Shown here one piece after another: positions 1-8,838 of a DNA stretch of 64,000 nt (the first letter of the stretch is position 1; every line of letters begins with the position of its first letter). Source of the DNA: an uncultured Collinsella sp. (GTDB lineage Bacteria; Actinomycetota; Coriobacteriia; Coriobacteriales; Coriobacteriaceae). The stretch spans positions 5,900 to 69,899 of the forward strand of contig UQLI01000006.1 of the NCBI GenBank assembly GCA_900541715.1. The letters run 5' to 3'. The translations under genes were made by a program, and so were the position numbers. The notes below the pieces were generated by a model, which was given only the letters and a program-made list of their open reading frames with translations, did not search any database and had not been told where the DNA came from.

Positions 1-107
1 GCCTGGAGAATAGCCAGGGTCCACTCGAGGTTGTTGGTGTTGAAGGCACCGAGAGCGTACTTGCCGGCCTCGGCCTTCTTGAGCATGTCTGCTGCGTTGA
101 CGAGCAT
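1..107 (-). CDS. fba: Class II fructose-bisphosphate aldolase, N-terminal part (cut by window edge)
   Basis: The reverse strand encodes a 35-residue start beginning MLVNAADMLKKAEAGKYALG and continuing with AFNTNNLEW. This is the typical N-terminus of zinc-dependent class II fructose-1,6-bisphosphate aldolase, the glycolytic and gluconeogenic enzyme that interconverts FBP with DHAP and glyceraldehyde-3-phosphate. The ATG is preceded at 111-122 by a strong CAGGAGG ribosome binding site, which fixes the start. The rest of the gene lies beyond the left edge, so the catalytic zinc ligands cannot be seen. Confidence 0.85.
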   Translation of the reverse strand, partial: MLVNAADMLKKAEAGKYALGAFNTNNLEWTLAILQ

Positions 108-147
108 AAAAGAAACCTCCTGTAAGGTTGCTCCGATAACGCCTGAG

Positions 148-175
148 ATTTTACCACGGCGTACCCGAGCATAAA
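148..175 (-). promoter_or_regulatory. Putative sigma70-type promoter of fba
   Basis: On the reverse strand a TTTATG (-35-like, 170-175) and a TAAAAT (-10-like, 148-153) are separated by 16 bases, about 40 bases upstream of the fba start. The -35 is a weak match. The surrounding 108-302 stretch is otherwise non-coding and AT-richer than the genes. Confidence 0.45.
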
Positions 176-302
176 CGTTCGTTTGTTCACGAATATCGTC
201 CAAACAGACTTTTTTTGACCGTTTGCCCTACGGAATCGACCCGTTGGGGAAAAATAGCTTGACGTTTAGACGCTTCTCGTGCTTTAGAAGCTGACTATAA
301 AG

Positions 303-986
303 CTACACCTGCATGAAAGTGTTCTGCATGAGCTCGCGTGCCATGGTGGTCGAATCGCCATGGCCGGTTAAGCAAACGGTGTCGGGCGGAAGAAGCCGGG
401 CGAGCTTGGAGAGCGAGCGCAGAATCGCCGCCTCGTCTCCGCCGGAAAGATCGGTGCGGCCGTGCCCACCCGGAAACAGGGTGTCGCCCACAAAGGCGAT
501 GTTCCCCTGCTCGGTGGCAGCAAACAAGACGATCCCGCCCGGCGTATGCCCTGGTGTCTCGATCACCTGCAGGCAGATATCGCCCACCTCGAGAGCATCG
601 CCCTGGGCGAGCAGGCGCGTCGGCTCCCCAGGGTCGGGCGTCTCAATGCCCCACATAGCTCGCTGTTCCTCGATGTTCGCATGCGGCACCGCCACATCCT
701 TAGCACACAGCTCATACTGACAGCCCTCGCCAACGGTGGTTCGCACGCCGGCAACACCACCAACATGATCGGCATGGCCATGAGTGCATACGGCGCCAAG
801 CATGCGTACGCCGGGATGCTTGGCTCGAATATGCTCTACCAAGCGCTCGCCTTCCCATGCGGGGTCGATAATCACACACTCATTGTCCGAAATAACAGCA
901 TAGCTATTGGTCTGAATGGGACCGTTTACGAGCGTCTCGATCTCGACCGATCCCTTGGGAGTTACATCCAAGGACACACCACTCAT
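303..986 (-). CDS. MBL-fold metallo-hydrolase (glyoxalase II-like)
   Basis: This 227-residue cytoplasmic protein has the full metallo-beta-lactamase signature: THGHADH at residues 68-74, PGHTPG with His147, GDTLF with Asp168, and a C-terminal TGHG with His209. These residues bind a dinuclear metal centre. The family includes hydroxyacylglutathione hydrolase-like thioesterases; the true substrate cannot be told from sequence. The ATG follows GGAGAGGGAC. It is the last gene of the leftward recJ/recQ-rel group, 84 bases after rel with a hairpin in the gap. A metallo-hydrolase just downstream of rel is common in Gram-positive genomes. Confidence 0.85.
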   Translation of the reverse strand: MSGVSLDVTPKGSVEIETLVNGPIQTNSYAVISDNECVIIDPAWEGERLVEHIRAKHPGVRMLGAVCTHGHADHVGGVAGVRTTVGEGCQYELCAKDVAVPHANIEEQRAMWGIETPDPGEPTRLLAQGDALEVGDICLQVIETPGHTPGGIVLFAATEQGNIAFVGDTLFPGGHGRTDLSGGDEAAILRSLSKLARLLPPDTVCLTGHGDSTTMARELMQNTFMQV

Positions 987-1006
987 GTCCCTCTCCTCTC
1001 TATAGA

Positions 1007-1034
1007 ACTCGAGGCATCAAACGATGCCTCGAGT
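1007..1034. terminator. Perfect 12-bp hairpin between rel and the MBL gene
   Basis: ACTCGAGGCATC (1007-1018) and GATGCCTCGAGT (1023-1034) are perfect inverted repeats around a 4-base loop. There is no strong T-run on either side, so it may be a processing or attenuation hairpin that lowers readthrough from rel into the MBL gene, not a full terminator. Confidence 0.5.
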
Positions 1035-1070
1035 GTAGCGAATATCGATAATGTGGCACGTTCGTCGCGA

Positions 1071-3431
1071 CTAAACGCGGCGCTTAAGCTGGGCTCCACC
1101 CTCGCCGGGCATCAGGCGGCGCGCGTCGTAGACCGAGTCAACGCTGCTGATGGAGGCTAGCAGCGGATCCAGCCCACTCGCGTCCGAGATCTCGACCATA
1201 AAGCGTAGGGTTGCAATACCCTCGCGGTTGGTCGACGTGGCGGCAGAAAGGATATTGCCGCCCGCATCGCCAATGGCAATGGTGACATCCTTGAGCAGGC
1301 CCATGCGGTCCAGGCACTCGACCACGATCTCGACCTGGAAGAGGGTGTCGGCAGCGCCGTCCCACTCCACTTCGATCATGCGCTCGGGATGCTCCATAAG
1401 ACCCTTGACGTTGGGGCAGTTGGCGCGATGCACCGAAACGCCACGACCGCGCGTGATGAAGCCGACGATATCGTCGCCCGTCACCGGATTACAGCAATGC
1501 GCCAGACGGACCAGCAGTCCGCTGTTGCTCTCGCCCTTGACGATAATGCCGTTGCTGGCGCTCTTGCCACGCTTTTGCGGCTTGCGGTTGGAGCCGCGGG
1601 CCGGCTGTTTCACGACCTCGGCGATAGCCTCGGCCTTGGTGACCTGTTCCTCGGGCTTGGGGTCCAAGATTTGCTCGACCTTGTTACCCACAGCGCGCGG
1701 GGCAACCTTGCCGGCGCCGACGGCGGCAAACAGGTCCTCAAGCTGCTTGTAGTTAAACTGCTCCGCCACGGCGTTGAGCGCACGCGTGGATCGCGGCGTA
1801 GAGATGCCATACCCGCGCTTGCGCAGGTCCTTGGCCAGTATATCGCGGCCGGCAGCAGCGTCATCGTCTTTGGTCGCGGCGGCGAAATAACGGCGAATCT
1901 TTGACTTGGCCGAAGGAGTCTTAACGATCTTGAGCCAATCACGCGACGGCTTGGAACTCTTGTTGGTCAGGATTTCAACGCGGTCGCCCGTCTTGATTTC
2001 GTGCGTGAGCGGGGCCACCGCACCGTTGATCTTAGCGCCGACGCAGTGGTTGCCCACCTCGGTGTGAACGGCGTAGGCAAAGTCGAGCGGCGTGGAGCCG
2101 GCACGAAGCGCCATGACCTCGCCCTTGGGTGTAAAGACAAAGATCTCCTGATCGAACAGATCAACCTTCAGCGAGTGCAGGTATTCCTTGGCGTCCGTAA
2201 TCTCATCAGACGCTGCCCAATCGAGCGAATGTTTGAGCCAGTTAATCTGGTCGTCCAGACGCTGGGCATCATTGGTCTTAGACGCAGACGATCCGCCCGA
2301 CTTCTTATAGAGCCAGTGGGCGGCAATGCCGTACTCGGCCTGCTCATGCATCTCATAGGTTCGAATCTGAATCTCGAGCGGGCGGGCCGTGGGGCCGATA
2401 ACCGTCGTGTGGAGCGACTGGTAGTTATTAACCTTGGGCATGGCGATATAGTCTTTAAAGCGACCGGGCATGGGGTGCCACAGTGTATGCACCGCGCCGA
2501 GCGTGGAGTAGCAATCGCGCACCGAATGCGTGATGACGCGCAGTGCCACCAGGTCGTAGATCTCGGAGAACTCCTTGCCCTTGCGCTTCATCTTTTGGTA
2601 GATGGACCAATAGTGCTTGGAGCGGCCATTGATCTGGAAGCCCTCCAGGCCGATGCGGTTGAGCTCGTCGGTGAGCGTCTTGATGGTCTCGGCCAGATAG
2701 CGCTCACGGACCTCACGAGACTCCGCCACCATGCGCGCGATGCGCTGGTAGGCGTCGGGCTCAAGGTAGAAGAAGGACAGGTCCTCGAGCTCCCACTTAA
2801 TAGAGCTCATGCCCAGACGGTCGGCCAGGGGCGCATACACGTCCATGGTCTCGCGAGCCTTAAACAGGCGACGGTCCTCACGCAGGGCTGCAAGGGTGCG
2901 CATGTTGTGCAGACGGTCGGCAAGTTTGACGATAATGACGCGGATGTCCTTGGACATGGCGAGGAACATCTTGCGCAGCGTAAGCGCCTGCTTCTCGTCC
3001 ATGCTATCGACTTCGATGTTGGTGAGCTTGGTCACGCCATCGACGAGCTCGGCAACCGTATCGCCAAACAGGCCGGACACATCGGCGAGCGAGGTCTCGG
3101 TATCCTCGACGGTATCGTGCAGCAGCGCGGCGCACACCACATCGCAGTCCATCTTGAGATCGGCCAAAATGATGGCCACCTCGACGGGATGGTTGATGTA
3201 CATCTCACCCGAACGGCGCTTTTGGTTGCAGTGCTTCTCGGCAGCAAAGCAATAGGCCTGCTCCACCTTGGAGAAGTCGTCCTCATTCATATATTTGAGG
3301 CACAGGCGCTCCAGCTTGTCGTAGCTGTCCGCCATAATCTCGGGCGGCAGCTCATCGGCATGCTTATAGTGCTCCATCTCCGAGAACGGTTGGAGGGTGG
3401 AATCATGGGCGGTACGGGCTGCGGCATCCAT
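1071..3431 (-). CDS. rel: Bifunctional (p)ppGpp synthetase/hydrolase Rel
   Basis: This 786-residue protein makes and degrades the stringent-response alarmones pppGpp and ppGpp in the cytoplasm, in association with ribosomes. Domain order is clear: an N-terminal HD hydrolase domain (ALLHDTVEDT, about residues 100-110), a synthetase domain (GRFKDYIAMPK and NYQSLHTTVIGP, about 315-345), a TGS domain, a zinc-finger-like region (LAHCCNPV) and a C-terminal ACT domain. The basic RFKD motif is the form found in bifunctional enzymes, not the acidic EXDD of RelA-only enzymes. The ATG at 3431 has GGGGAAGGGGACC upstream. It sits 15 bases after the recJ/recQ fusion gene, so the two are probably cotranscribed. 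Confidence 0.97.
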   Translation of the reverse strand: MDAAARTAHDSTLQPFSEMEHYKHADELPPEIMADSYDKLERLCLKYMNEDDFSKVEQAYCFAAEKHCNQKRRSGEMYINHPVEVAIILADLKMDCDVVCAALLHDTVEDTETSLADVSGLFGDTVAELVDGVTKLTNIEVDSMDEKQALTLRKMFLAMSKDIRVIIVKLADRLHNMRTLAALREDRRLFKARETMDVYAPLADRLGMSSIKWELEDLSFFYLEPDAYQRIARMVAESREVRERYLAETIKTLTDELNRIGLEGFQINGRSKHYWSIYQKMKRKGKEFSEIYDLVALRVITHSVRDCYSTLGAVHTLWHPMPGRFKDYIAMPKVNNYQSLHTTVIGPTARPLEIQIRTYEMHEQAEYGIAAHWLYKKSGGSSASKTNDAQRLDDQINWLKHSLDWAASDEITDAKEYLHSLKVDLFDQEIFVFTPKGEVMALRAGSTPLDFAYAVHTEVGNHCVGAKINGAVAPLTHEIKTGDRVEILTNKSSKPSRDWLKIVKTPSAKSKIRRYFAAATKDDDAAAGRDILAKDLRKRGYGISTPRSTRALNAVAEQFNYKQLEDLFAAVGAGKVAPRAVGNKVEQILDPKPEEQVTKAEAIAEVVKQPARGSNRKPQKRGKSASNGIIVKGESNSGLLVRLAHCCNPVTGDDIVGFITRGRGVSVHRANCPNVKGLMEHPERMIEVEWDGAADTLFQVEIVVECLDRMGLLKDVTIAIGDAGGNILSAATSTNREGIATLRFMVEISDASGLDPLLASISSVDSVYDARRLMPGEGGAQLKRRV

Positions 3432-3446
3432 CGAGGTCCCCTTCCC

Positions 3447-6400
3447 CTAGGCCCGCGGTACGATCGGGCGGTTAACTTTGGCTAGCATATCAGAAGCGCA
3501 CGAATCAAGCGCCCAACTCCGGAAAGCCGAGAACTCCATGCGCGAGCGCAAGCCCTCCAAATAGCGGATTGACCTGCTCAATTGCACACGGCCGGGGTTT
3601 TCGGCCATCGCAATGCGACGGGTGTCATCAAACCCCGAAACGCGACAGAAGCCAAGCTCTTCGAAGATTCCCAGACCGCTTGCCACCGAGCGCTCGTCAA
3701 CCGGCGTGCGGGCATCGATGGCAAGGCACATCTGCGCGATGTCGATATCGCTCGCACTAAATGAGTCGGCTCCGGTCTTGCCGCGGTTGGAGCGCCACAT
3801 AGTCTGCAGCGCGCGATAGAGCGTGACGAGCTCGTCGCGCTCGGGCGCGTAGCAGTCGAGCAGGCGCTCGTTAATGCGAGCGTCACGCGACGAATAGAGC
3901 AGGTGAATCACGGCAGGTTGCCCGTCGCGACCGGCGCGTCCGCTCATCTGGTTGAACTCAATGCTGCCAAACGGCATGTGATAGAGCACGACATGGCGGA
4001 TATCGGGCAGGTTCACGCCCTCACCAAAGGCAGAGGTCGAAACGATGCAACTGAGGCTTCCGTCACGAAACGCTTCCTCCACGCGGCGACGATCGGAGCG
4101 CGCAAGCCCCGCGTTATAGAATGCGATGCGGGTCGCGCAATCGGGTACCCGCTTGCGCAGCGTCTTAGCAAGCGCCACGGACTGGTCGCGCGAGTTGACG
4201 TAGATGACGGTCTTCTCCCCCGTAGCCACGATTGACACCAGGCGGTTCTCGCGGCTCGCAAGGTCCCGGTCATCCTCGAGCCGCAAGTTCTCGCGCACCG
4301 TCTCGTCGACCACTGTACGGGTAATCGGTAGCACGCGGGCGAGCTCGGCCACAACCGGAGCCGTTGCGGTGGCAGTCGCGGCCAGAACGACCGGGTCACC
4401 CAGGGCCTTGAGGATATCGGGCATGTCGAGATAGGCACTGCGGTCGCCGCCCTTGGCAAGACCGGCATGATGCGCCTCATCGATAACGACAAACCCGATA
4501 CGCCCCGAGCGCGCAAAGCGATCACGGTGAATAGACAGGAACTCAGGCGTCGTGAGCACGATGCCGGTGCGGCCCGAAGCCAAGCCGGCAAACACGTCAT
4601 CGCGCGCCGCCTCCACGGTCTCGCCGGTCAACACGCCCACGCCAATGCCGAGCGCAGCCATCGTCGACGAGAGGTGATAGGCCTGGTCAGCAACGAGCGC
4701 ACGCAGCGGATAGACAAAGATGCTCGCACGCCCACGAAGGACCGCCTCGCGCGCGGCGTGCACATGGAAGATGAGCGACTTGCCACGCCCCGTCCCCATA
4801 ACAGCCAAAACGCTCTGGTGGTCGGCGAGGGCGTCGAGTGCCTCGACCTGCGCGCGATGTGGCTGGTTCGAGCCGATAAAGCTATGGATAAGCGAGCGCG
4901 TGAGCTCGGTATAAGAAAGCTGGGCGAGCGTCTCGCGTTTACGCGACTCCAGACGCAGGCCAGAATCCGCCGGCTGCACGCCGCGGCGAAGCTCACATGC
5001 CGGATCGTCGATATTGGGCGCCGCGGTATCGCGCACCAAGACATCTTTGATCATGAGCTTGGGCTTCACACGTCCCTGCCAATGCTCGGCCACTGCCTCG
5101 AACACCAGGTCGACGGCGCTATCGCAATTGATGAGCTTATCGATCTGCGGCACGCGGAACATAATGGCCGGCACACTCGCAGCGCCATCGGTCGCCACGA
5201 AGCGCATGTGCTCGCCGGTTTTGCCCACCACGGCGCGATCGCACATTGTCACGCCCTCGGCCGCCAACAGCGGCACCTTGTTGCCCTGGCCAAACGGCTC
5301 AAGACGGGAGATTTGCTCGATGGTCTCGATATTTAGCTCGGAGAGGTCAACGGTGGCGGCAACCTCGTCGGTGTCCTCAAAGTCCTCGGCGGGAAGCTCG
5401 GACAGCACGGCGGAAAGGCGACGGCGGAACTCGTCGAGCTTGGACGCCTCGATGGTCACGCCCACCGCACCCGCATGCCCGCCGCGACGAATCAGCAGAT
5501 CCGAGCAGCGCTCGACAGCGTCGAACAGGTTGACCTTGCCCACCGAGCGACCCGAACCGCGAGCGATACCGTCTTCGATCGAGAACAGCAGCGCCGGCAC
5601 GTGATAACGGTTGGTCAGGCGGCTCGCTACGATACCCTTGACGCCCTCGTGCCAGCCCTCGCCACCCACGACGATTGCGCGACCGCCATCATAGGTCTCC
5701 TCGACCTTTGCCATGGCATCGCGCGTGAGCTCCGCCTCGATCTCGCGACGCTGACGGTTAATCTCCTCGAGCTCGGCCGCCAGCGCGCTTGCCTCGATGG
5801 GATCGCGGGCAAGCAGCAGGTCGAGCGCCAGCTTGGGATCGGCCATGCGGCCGGCGGCGTTCAAGCGGGGAATGAGCGAAAACGACAGGCCATCGGCCGT
5901 AATACTAGAGAGGTCGGCCTTGGCGAGCGCGGCCAGCGCGATATAGCCGGGGCGGGCGGTCACGCGCATCTGCTGGATGCCCTCGGCGACCAGCGCGCGG
6001 TTCTCGGGCGTCAGCGGCATCATGTCGGACACGGTACCCAGCGCCGCGACCTCGATCAGCGAACGCCAATACGACGGCTTGCCCAGACGCTCGCCCAGGA
6101 CCTGCACCAGCTTGAGCGCCACACCGGCACCGGCAAGCTCGCGCGAGGGACCCTCGTCCTCGAGCTTTGGGTCGGTCAGGGGCACGCCCTGCGGCACCTG
6201 GTCGGACGGCTCGTGATGGTCCGTGACCACCAATTCGATCCCCAGGCTCTCCAGATAGGAAACCTCTTCCTTGGCGGCAATGCCGTTATCGACGGTCACG
6301 ATCAGCTGGGGGCGAGCGAGCTCGTTAACGCGGTCGAGTGCCGCGCGCGAAAGACCGTAGCCCTCATCAAAGCGATGCGGAATAAACGGCGTGACATCGG

Positions 6401-6734
6401 CGCCAAACGTGCGCAGCGCCTCGGTCAACAGGCAGGTCGACGTAATGCCGTCAACGTCAAAATCGCCAAAGACTGCAATGTGCTCGTGGTTGCGAATAGC
6501 GCGCTCAACGCGGTCGGCAACGACCGACATGCCCGGGATAATGAGTGGGTCGGCCCAGTCGCGATCGAGCGAAGGCGTCAAAAACAATTGGCCCTCTTTG
6601 ATGGAGCCAATGCCGTGCGCGACCATAATGCGCGCCACCAGCCCAGGAATGCCCAGACCAGCCGAAAGTTCCTTTTCGAGCTCGGGATTTTGCTGAGCGA
6701 CCGCCCAGCGATGCGTCGTCTTAAGCGATGACAT
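3447..6734 (-). CDS. recJ: RecJ exonuclease fused to a RecQ-like helicase
   Basis: This 1095-residue protein joins two enzymes normally encoded apart. Residues 1 to about 575 are RecJ, the 5'-3' single-strand DNA exonuclease: FGDFDVDGI (Asp91, 93, 95), VVTDHHEP (172-174), a DHHA1 RRGGHAG motif (418-422) and an OB-like region. Residues from about 600 to the end form an SF2 helicase of RecQ type: MGTGRGKS (646-653), VIDEAHHAG (DEAH 752-755), LAATATAT and SGRAGRDG (about 931-938). RecJ and RecQ cooperate in resection for recombination and gap repair. I chose ATG 6734, which has GGGGGTGGG upstream and gives a RecJ-like MSSLKTTHRW start; a GTG at 6779 lacks a good site. A conventional RecQ HRDC tail is not evident. 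Confidence 0.93.
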   Translation of the reverse strand: MSSLKTTHRWAVAQQNPELEKELSAGLGIPGLVARIMVAHGIGSIKEGQLFLTPSLDRDWADPLIIPGMSVVADRVERAIRNHEHIAVFGDFDVDGITSTCLLTEALRTFGADVTPFIPHRFDEGYGLSRAALDRVNELARPQLIVTVDNGIAAKEEVSYLESLGIELVVTDHHEPSDQVPQGVPLTDPKLEDEGPSRELAGAGVALKLVQVLGERLGKPSYWRSLIEVAALGTVSDMMPLTPENRALVAEGIQQMRVTARPGYIALAALAKADLSSITADGLSFSLIPRLNAAGRMADPKLALDLLLARDPIEASALAAELEEINRQRREIEAELTRDAMAKVEETYDGGRAIVVGGEGWHEGVKGIVASRLTNRYHVPALLFSIEDGIARGSGRSVGKVNLFDAVERCSDLLIRRGGHAGAVGVTIEASKLDEFRRRLSAVLSELPAEDFEDTDEVAATVDLSELNIETIEQISRLEPFGQGNKVPLLAAEGVTMCDRAVVGKTGEHMRFVATDGAASVPAIMFRVPQIDKLINCDSAVDLVFEAVAEHWQGRVKPKLMIKDVLVRDTAAPNIDDPACELRRGVQPADSGLRLESRKRETLAQLSYTELTRSLIHSFIGSNQPHRAQVEALDALADHQSVLAVMGTGRGKSLIFHVHAAREAVLRGRASIFVYPLRALVADQAYHLSSTMAALGIGVGVLTGETVEAARDDVFAGLASGRTGIVLTTPEFLSIHRDRFARSGRIGFVVIDEAHHAGLAKGGDRSAYLDMPDILKALGDPVVLAATATATAPVVAELARVLPITRTVVDETVRENLRLEDDRDLASRENRLVSIVATGEKTVIYVNSRDQSVALAKTLRKRVPDCATRIAFYNAGLARSDRRRVEEAFRDGSLSCIVSTSAFGEGVNLPDIRHVVLYHMPFGSIEFNQMSGRAGRDGQPAVIHLLYSSRDARINERLLDCYAPERDELVTLYRALQTMWRSNRGKTGADSFSASDIDIAQMCLAIDARTPVDERSVASGLGIFEELGFCRVSGFDDTRRIAMAENPGRVQLSRSIRYLEGLRSRMEFSAFRSWALDSCASDMLAKVNRPIVPRA

Positions 6735-6786
6735 AGGCACCCACCCCCGATAGGGGCAGGTCGCCGCGATACCTCTCACGGTTCAT
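6721..6786 (-). CDS. Possible 21-residue leader ORF overlapping the recJ start
   Basis: An ATG at 6786 with a well placed GAGGA site opens a 21-codon frame, MNRERYRGDLPLSGVGAYVI followed by A and stop. It ends 14 bases inside the recJ/recQ start. A CCCC-TATC-GGGG hairpin within it could mask the GGGGG ribosome binding site of recJ. This arrangement would suit translational coupling, but length and composition alone cannot prove translation. Confidence 0.25.
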   Translation of the reverse strand: MNRERYRGDLPLSGVGAYVIA

Positions 6787-6842
6787 AGCGATGAGTCCTC
6801 TGTGTATGCCCGCTTCGGCAGGCAGATCTGTTGAACGGATTT

Positions 6843-6848
6843 ATTATA
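6843..6848 (-). promoter_or_regulatory. Consensus -10 box upstream of recJ/recQ-rel
   Basis: A perfect TATAAT lies on the reverse strand about 110 bases upstream of the recJ start; no convincing -35 hexamer is seen at the usual distance. It is the best promoter candidate for the recJ/recQ-rel-MBL transcript. The rest of 6735-7008 shows no other gene. Confidence 0.5.
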
Positions 6849-7008
6849 CCGTGCAGCGCGGACGCAAAACGCCGCGGTGCGCCGCGGTTTCGGCAAACGA
6901 TGGCGGTAATGCCCTCGAAACAATCGAGCGTTTCAGCCGCACGGACACATACGAGCGTCTAGCATATCCATACAAACAAGTTCGCGGATAAAGGGAGTCG
7001 CGGGGCAT

Positions 7009-8007
7009 ATGAAGCAATGGGCTGGACTGGGGAAGTTCCTCGCGGGGCACATGCAGATCATCGTTCCGATTTGTGTGGCGCTCGGCGTGCTCTTTCCTCA
7101 ACAGATCGGCGTTCTCAAGCCCATTGTTCCCGCCCTCTTCGCCTTTATGACGTTTCAGGGTGCGCTCAGCAACACCTTTCACCAGGTAGCCGAGGTGTTC
7201 CACCGTCCGCTGCACCTGATTCTGGCGTTGTTGGTCTCGGCGGCGCTTATTCCCATCGCGGCCTATGCCATGGGATCGTTGTTCTTTGGTTCCAACCCCA
7301 ACCTTGTCTGCGGCATCGTGCTCGAATACAGTGTGCCCGTGGCAGTCACCGCTTTTATGTGGATCAGCATGTTCGGCGGCAACGGCCCGCTCGCGCTCAC
7401 CATCATCCTGACGTCCTCGGTCATCTCCCCTGTGACGATTCCGCTTACGCTCAAGCTCCTGCTGGGCGCCACCGTCTCGATCGACGTGCCGAGCATGATG
7501 CAGAACATGGCCTTTATGATCGCCATCCCCGCTGTGCTCGGCATCGTGATCAACGAGCTCACGCGCGGCTGGGGGCACGAGAAACTCTCCCCCGCGCTCT
7601 CGCCCGCCTGCAAGTTCATGATGATGGGCGTTATCGCCTCCAACTCCACCGCCATGAGCGAGTACGTGCTGCACATGAACGCGGTGCGCTTGGAAGTCGC
7701 CCTCTTTATTTTGGTCTTCGCCATCAGCGGCTTTGTCGTCGGCATTCTGGTCGCCCGCGCGCTGCATCTGCCATATAGCGAAACGACCACCATGTGCTTT
7801 ACCTGCGGCATGCGCAATATCTCTTCGGGCGCCGTCATCGCCACGCAATACTTTCCGGGCGAAGTTGTGTTTCCCGTCATGTGTGGAACGTTGTTTCAGC
7901 AGGTGCTCGCCTCGCTTATCGGACACTTCTTTGAGCGTCTGACCGGCGAGGAGCGCGCCGCCCAGCGCAAGCGGGTCGAGGCCGGCCGCGATGCAATGGC
8001 GCGCTAA
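7009..8007 (+). CDS. Bile acid:sodium symporter (BASS) family transporter
   Basis: This 332-residue protein is strongly hydrophobic with about ten predicted membrane segments and the BASS-family motif CGMRNISSGAVIA near residue 265. Characterised members carry bile acids, pantothenate, pyruvate or other organic anions together with sodium. The substrate here is unknown; in a gut organism bile-acid transport is possible but not shown. The gene is alone, divergent from recJ/recQ and convergent with the DUF4931 gene. The ATG is preceded by AAGGGAGTCGCGGGGC. Confidence 0.85.
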   Translation: MKQWAGLGKFLAGHMQIIVPICVALGVLFPQQIGVLKPIVPALFAFMTFQGALSNTFHQVAEVFHRPLHLILALLVSAALIPIAAYAMGSLFFGSNPNLVCGIVLEYSVPVAVTAFMWISMFGGNGPLALTIILTSSVISPVTIPLTLKLLLGATVSIDVPSMMQNMAFMIAIPAVLGIVINELTRGWGHEKLSPALSPACKFMMMGVIASNSTAMSEYVLHMNAVRLEVALFILVFAISGFVVGILVARALHLPYSETTTMCFTCGMRNISSGAVIATQYFPGEVVFPVMCGTLFQQVLASLIGHFFERLTGEERAAQRKRVEAGRDAMAR

Positions 8008-8034
8008 ACCGTCCGCAGTGTGCGGGCGCTCACT

Positions 8035-8835
8035 TTACGATGTGAGCGCCTCCAGATGTGCGCGGAATCGCTCCGCATCGACATCGAGCGTGGTCTCAGC
8101 ATTGACCTGAGCCAGCCGATACCCGACAAAGTAGGGTGAAACCACCCAGCGCGGAAGCGCCTTGGCAATGGTCCGGCCGTCCATGTGGTAGAAGAACAAG
8201 TTGTACGACTCTGCGCGACCACCATGGTGCTCGTTCAGGATATAGCGCAGAGCTACCTGAATCGCATCGGCGAAGAGGTCCGTCTCGGCTTGGTCTCGCG
8301 CGCCATCGCTGGCGGCGATTCCCTGCGGGGCTGAAACATTGACCTCAAAGAACCCCATAATCGGTTCGGTTGAGATGTTGACCGCAACCCTTCCCCTCTG
8401 CCAAACATCGATGCCTTCAAAGTTGGCTGAGGTCAGCGCCGCATAGCCGTCCTCCTGTTCCAAGCCCACAATCTGCATGTGTGGATGGACGAGGCTGCCG
8501 CCCGAAAGCGGACCCTTGTTCTTGTACATGAGCACGCTTCGATACTGCTGCGAATCGATCATCTGCTGCCAGCAATCCAGAGCAAACCTCATCACATGGT
8601 GGAGTTCATCCGGCTTATAGGTCACCAGGTCGGCATCGTGATCGGCCGACTCGATCAGCACGGTTTGACGGGTGGCGCGCAGGGTCTTGAACTTATTCTC
8701 GAGCCAGATGCAGTCACCGTCGCGCTGGATGATGTTGGTGAGCCCCTCCGTGTTGCAAAAGGGACACGCGGTACCGGGGCGACGGTTGTCGTCGGGCTTG
8801 CCGCTCGCCTGCTGAACATCGAATACCAGCGCCAC
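8035..8835 (-). CDS. DUF4931 / galactose-1-phosphate uridylyltransferase-like (HIT-fold) protein
   Basis: This 266-residue protein has an N-terminal CPFC motif (residues 24-27) and a LVHPHMQIVG histidine motif (about 115-124) resembling the HIT/GalT active site that forms a nucleotidyl-histidine. It corresponds to the DUF4931 family, shorter than true GalT, so a nucleotidyl transferase or hydrolase activity is plausible but the substrate is unknown. It lies 3 bases upstream of the stop side of cutC's neighbour frame order (this gene is downstream of cutC by orientation) and is probably cotranscribed with it. A GGCGCTCAC/GTGAGCGCC hairpin (8025-8050) spans its stop codon in the convergent gap. 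Confidence 0.75.
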   Translation of the reverse strand: MALVFDVQQASGKPDDNRRPGTACPFCNTEGLTNIIQRDGDCIWLENKFKTLRATRQTVLIESADHDADLVTYKPDELHHVMRFALDCWQQMIDSQQYRSVLMYKNKGPLSGGSLVHPHMQIVGLEQEDGYAALTSANFEGIDVWQRGRVAVNISTEPIMGFFEVNVSAPQGIAASDGARDQAETDLFADAIQVALRYILNEHHGGRAESYNLFFYHMDGRTIAKALPRWVVSPYFVGYRLAQVNAETTLDVDAERFRAHLEALTS

Positions 8836-8838
8836 GGG

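Noticed and set aside
5475..6731. Long plus-strand frame opposite the recJ part of the fusion
   Set aside because: Same antisense composition effect; the reverse-strand RecJ motifs are unequivocal.
7009..8007. Bile acid importer as a firm function
   Set aside because: BASS transporters have many substrates and nothing next to the gene concerns bile acids, so only the family is called.
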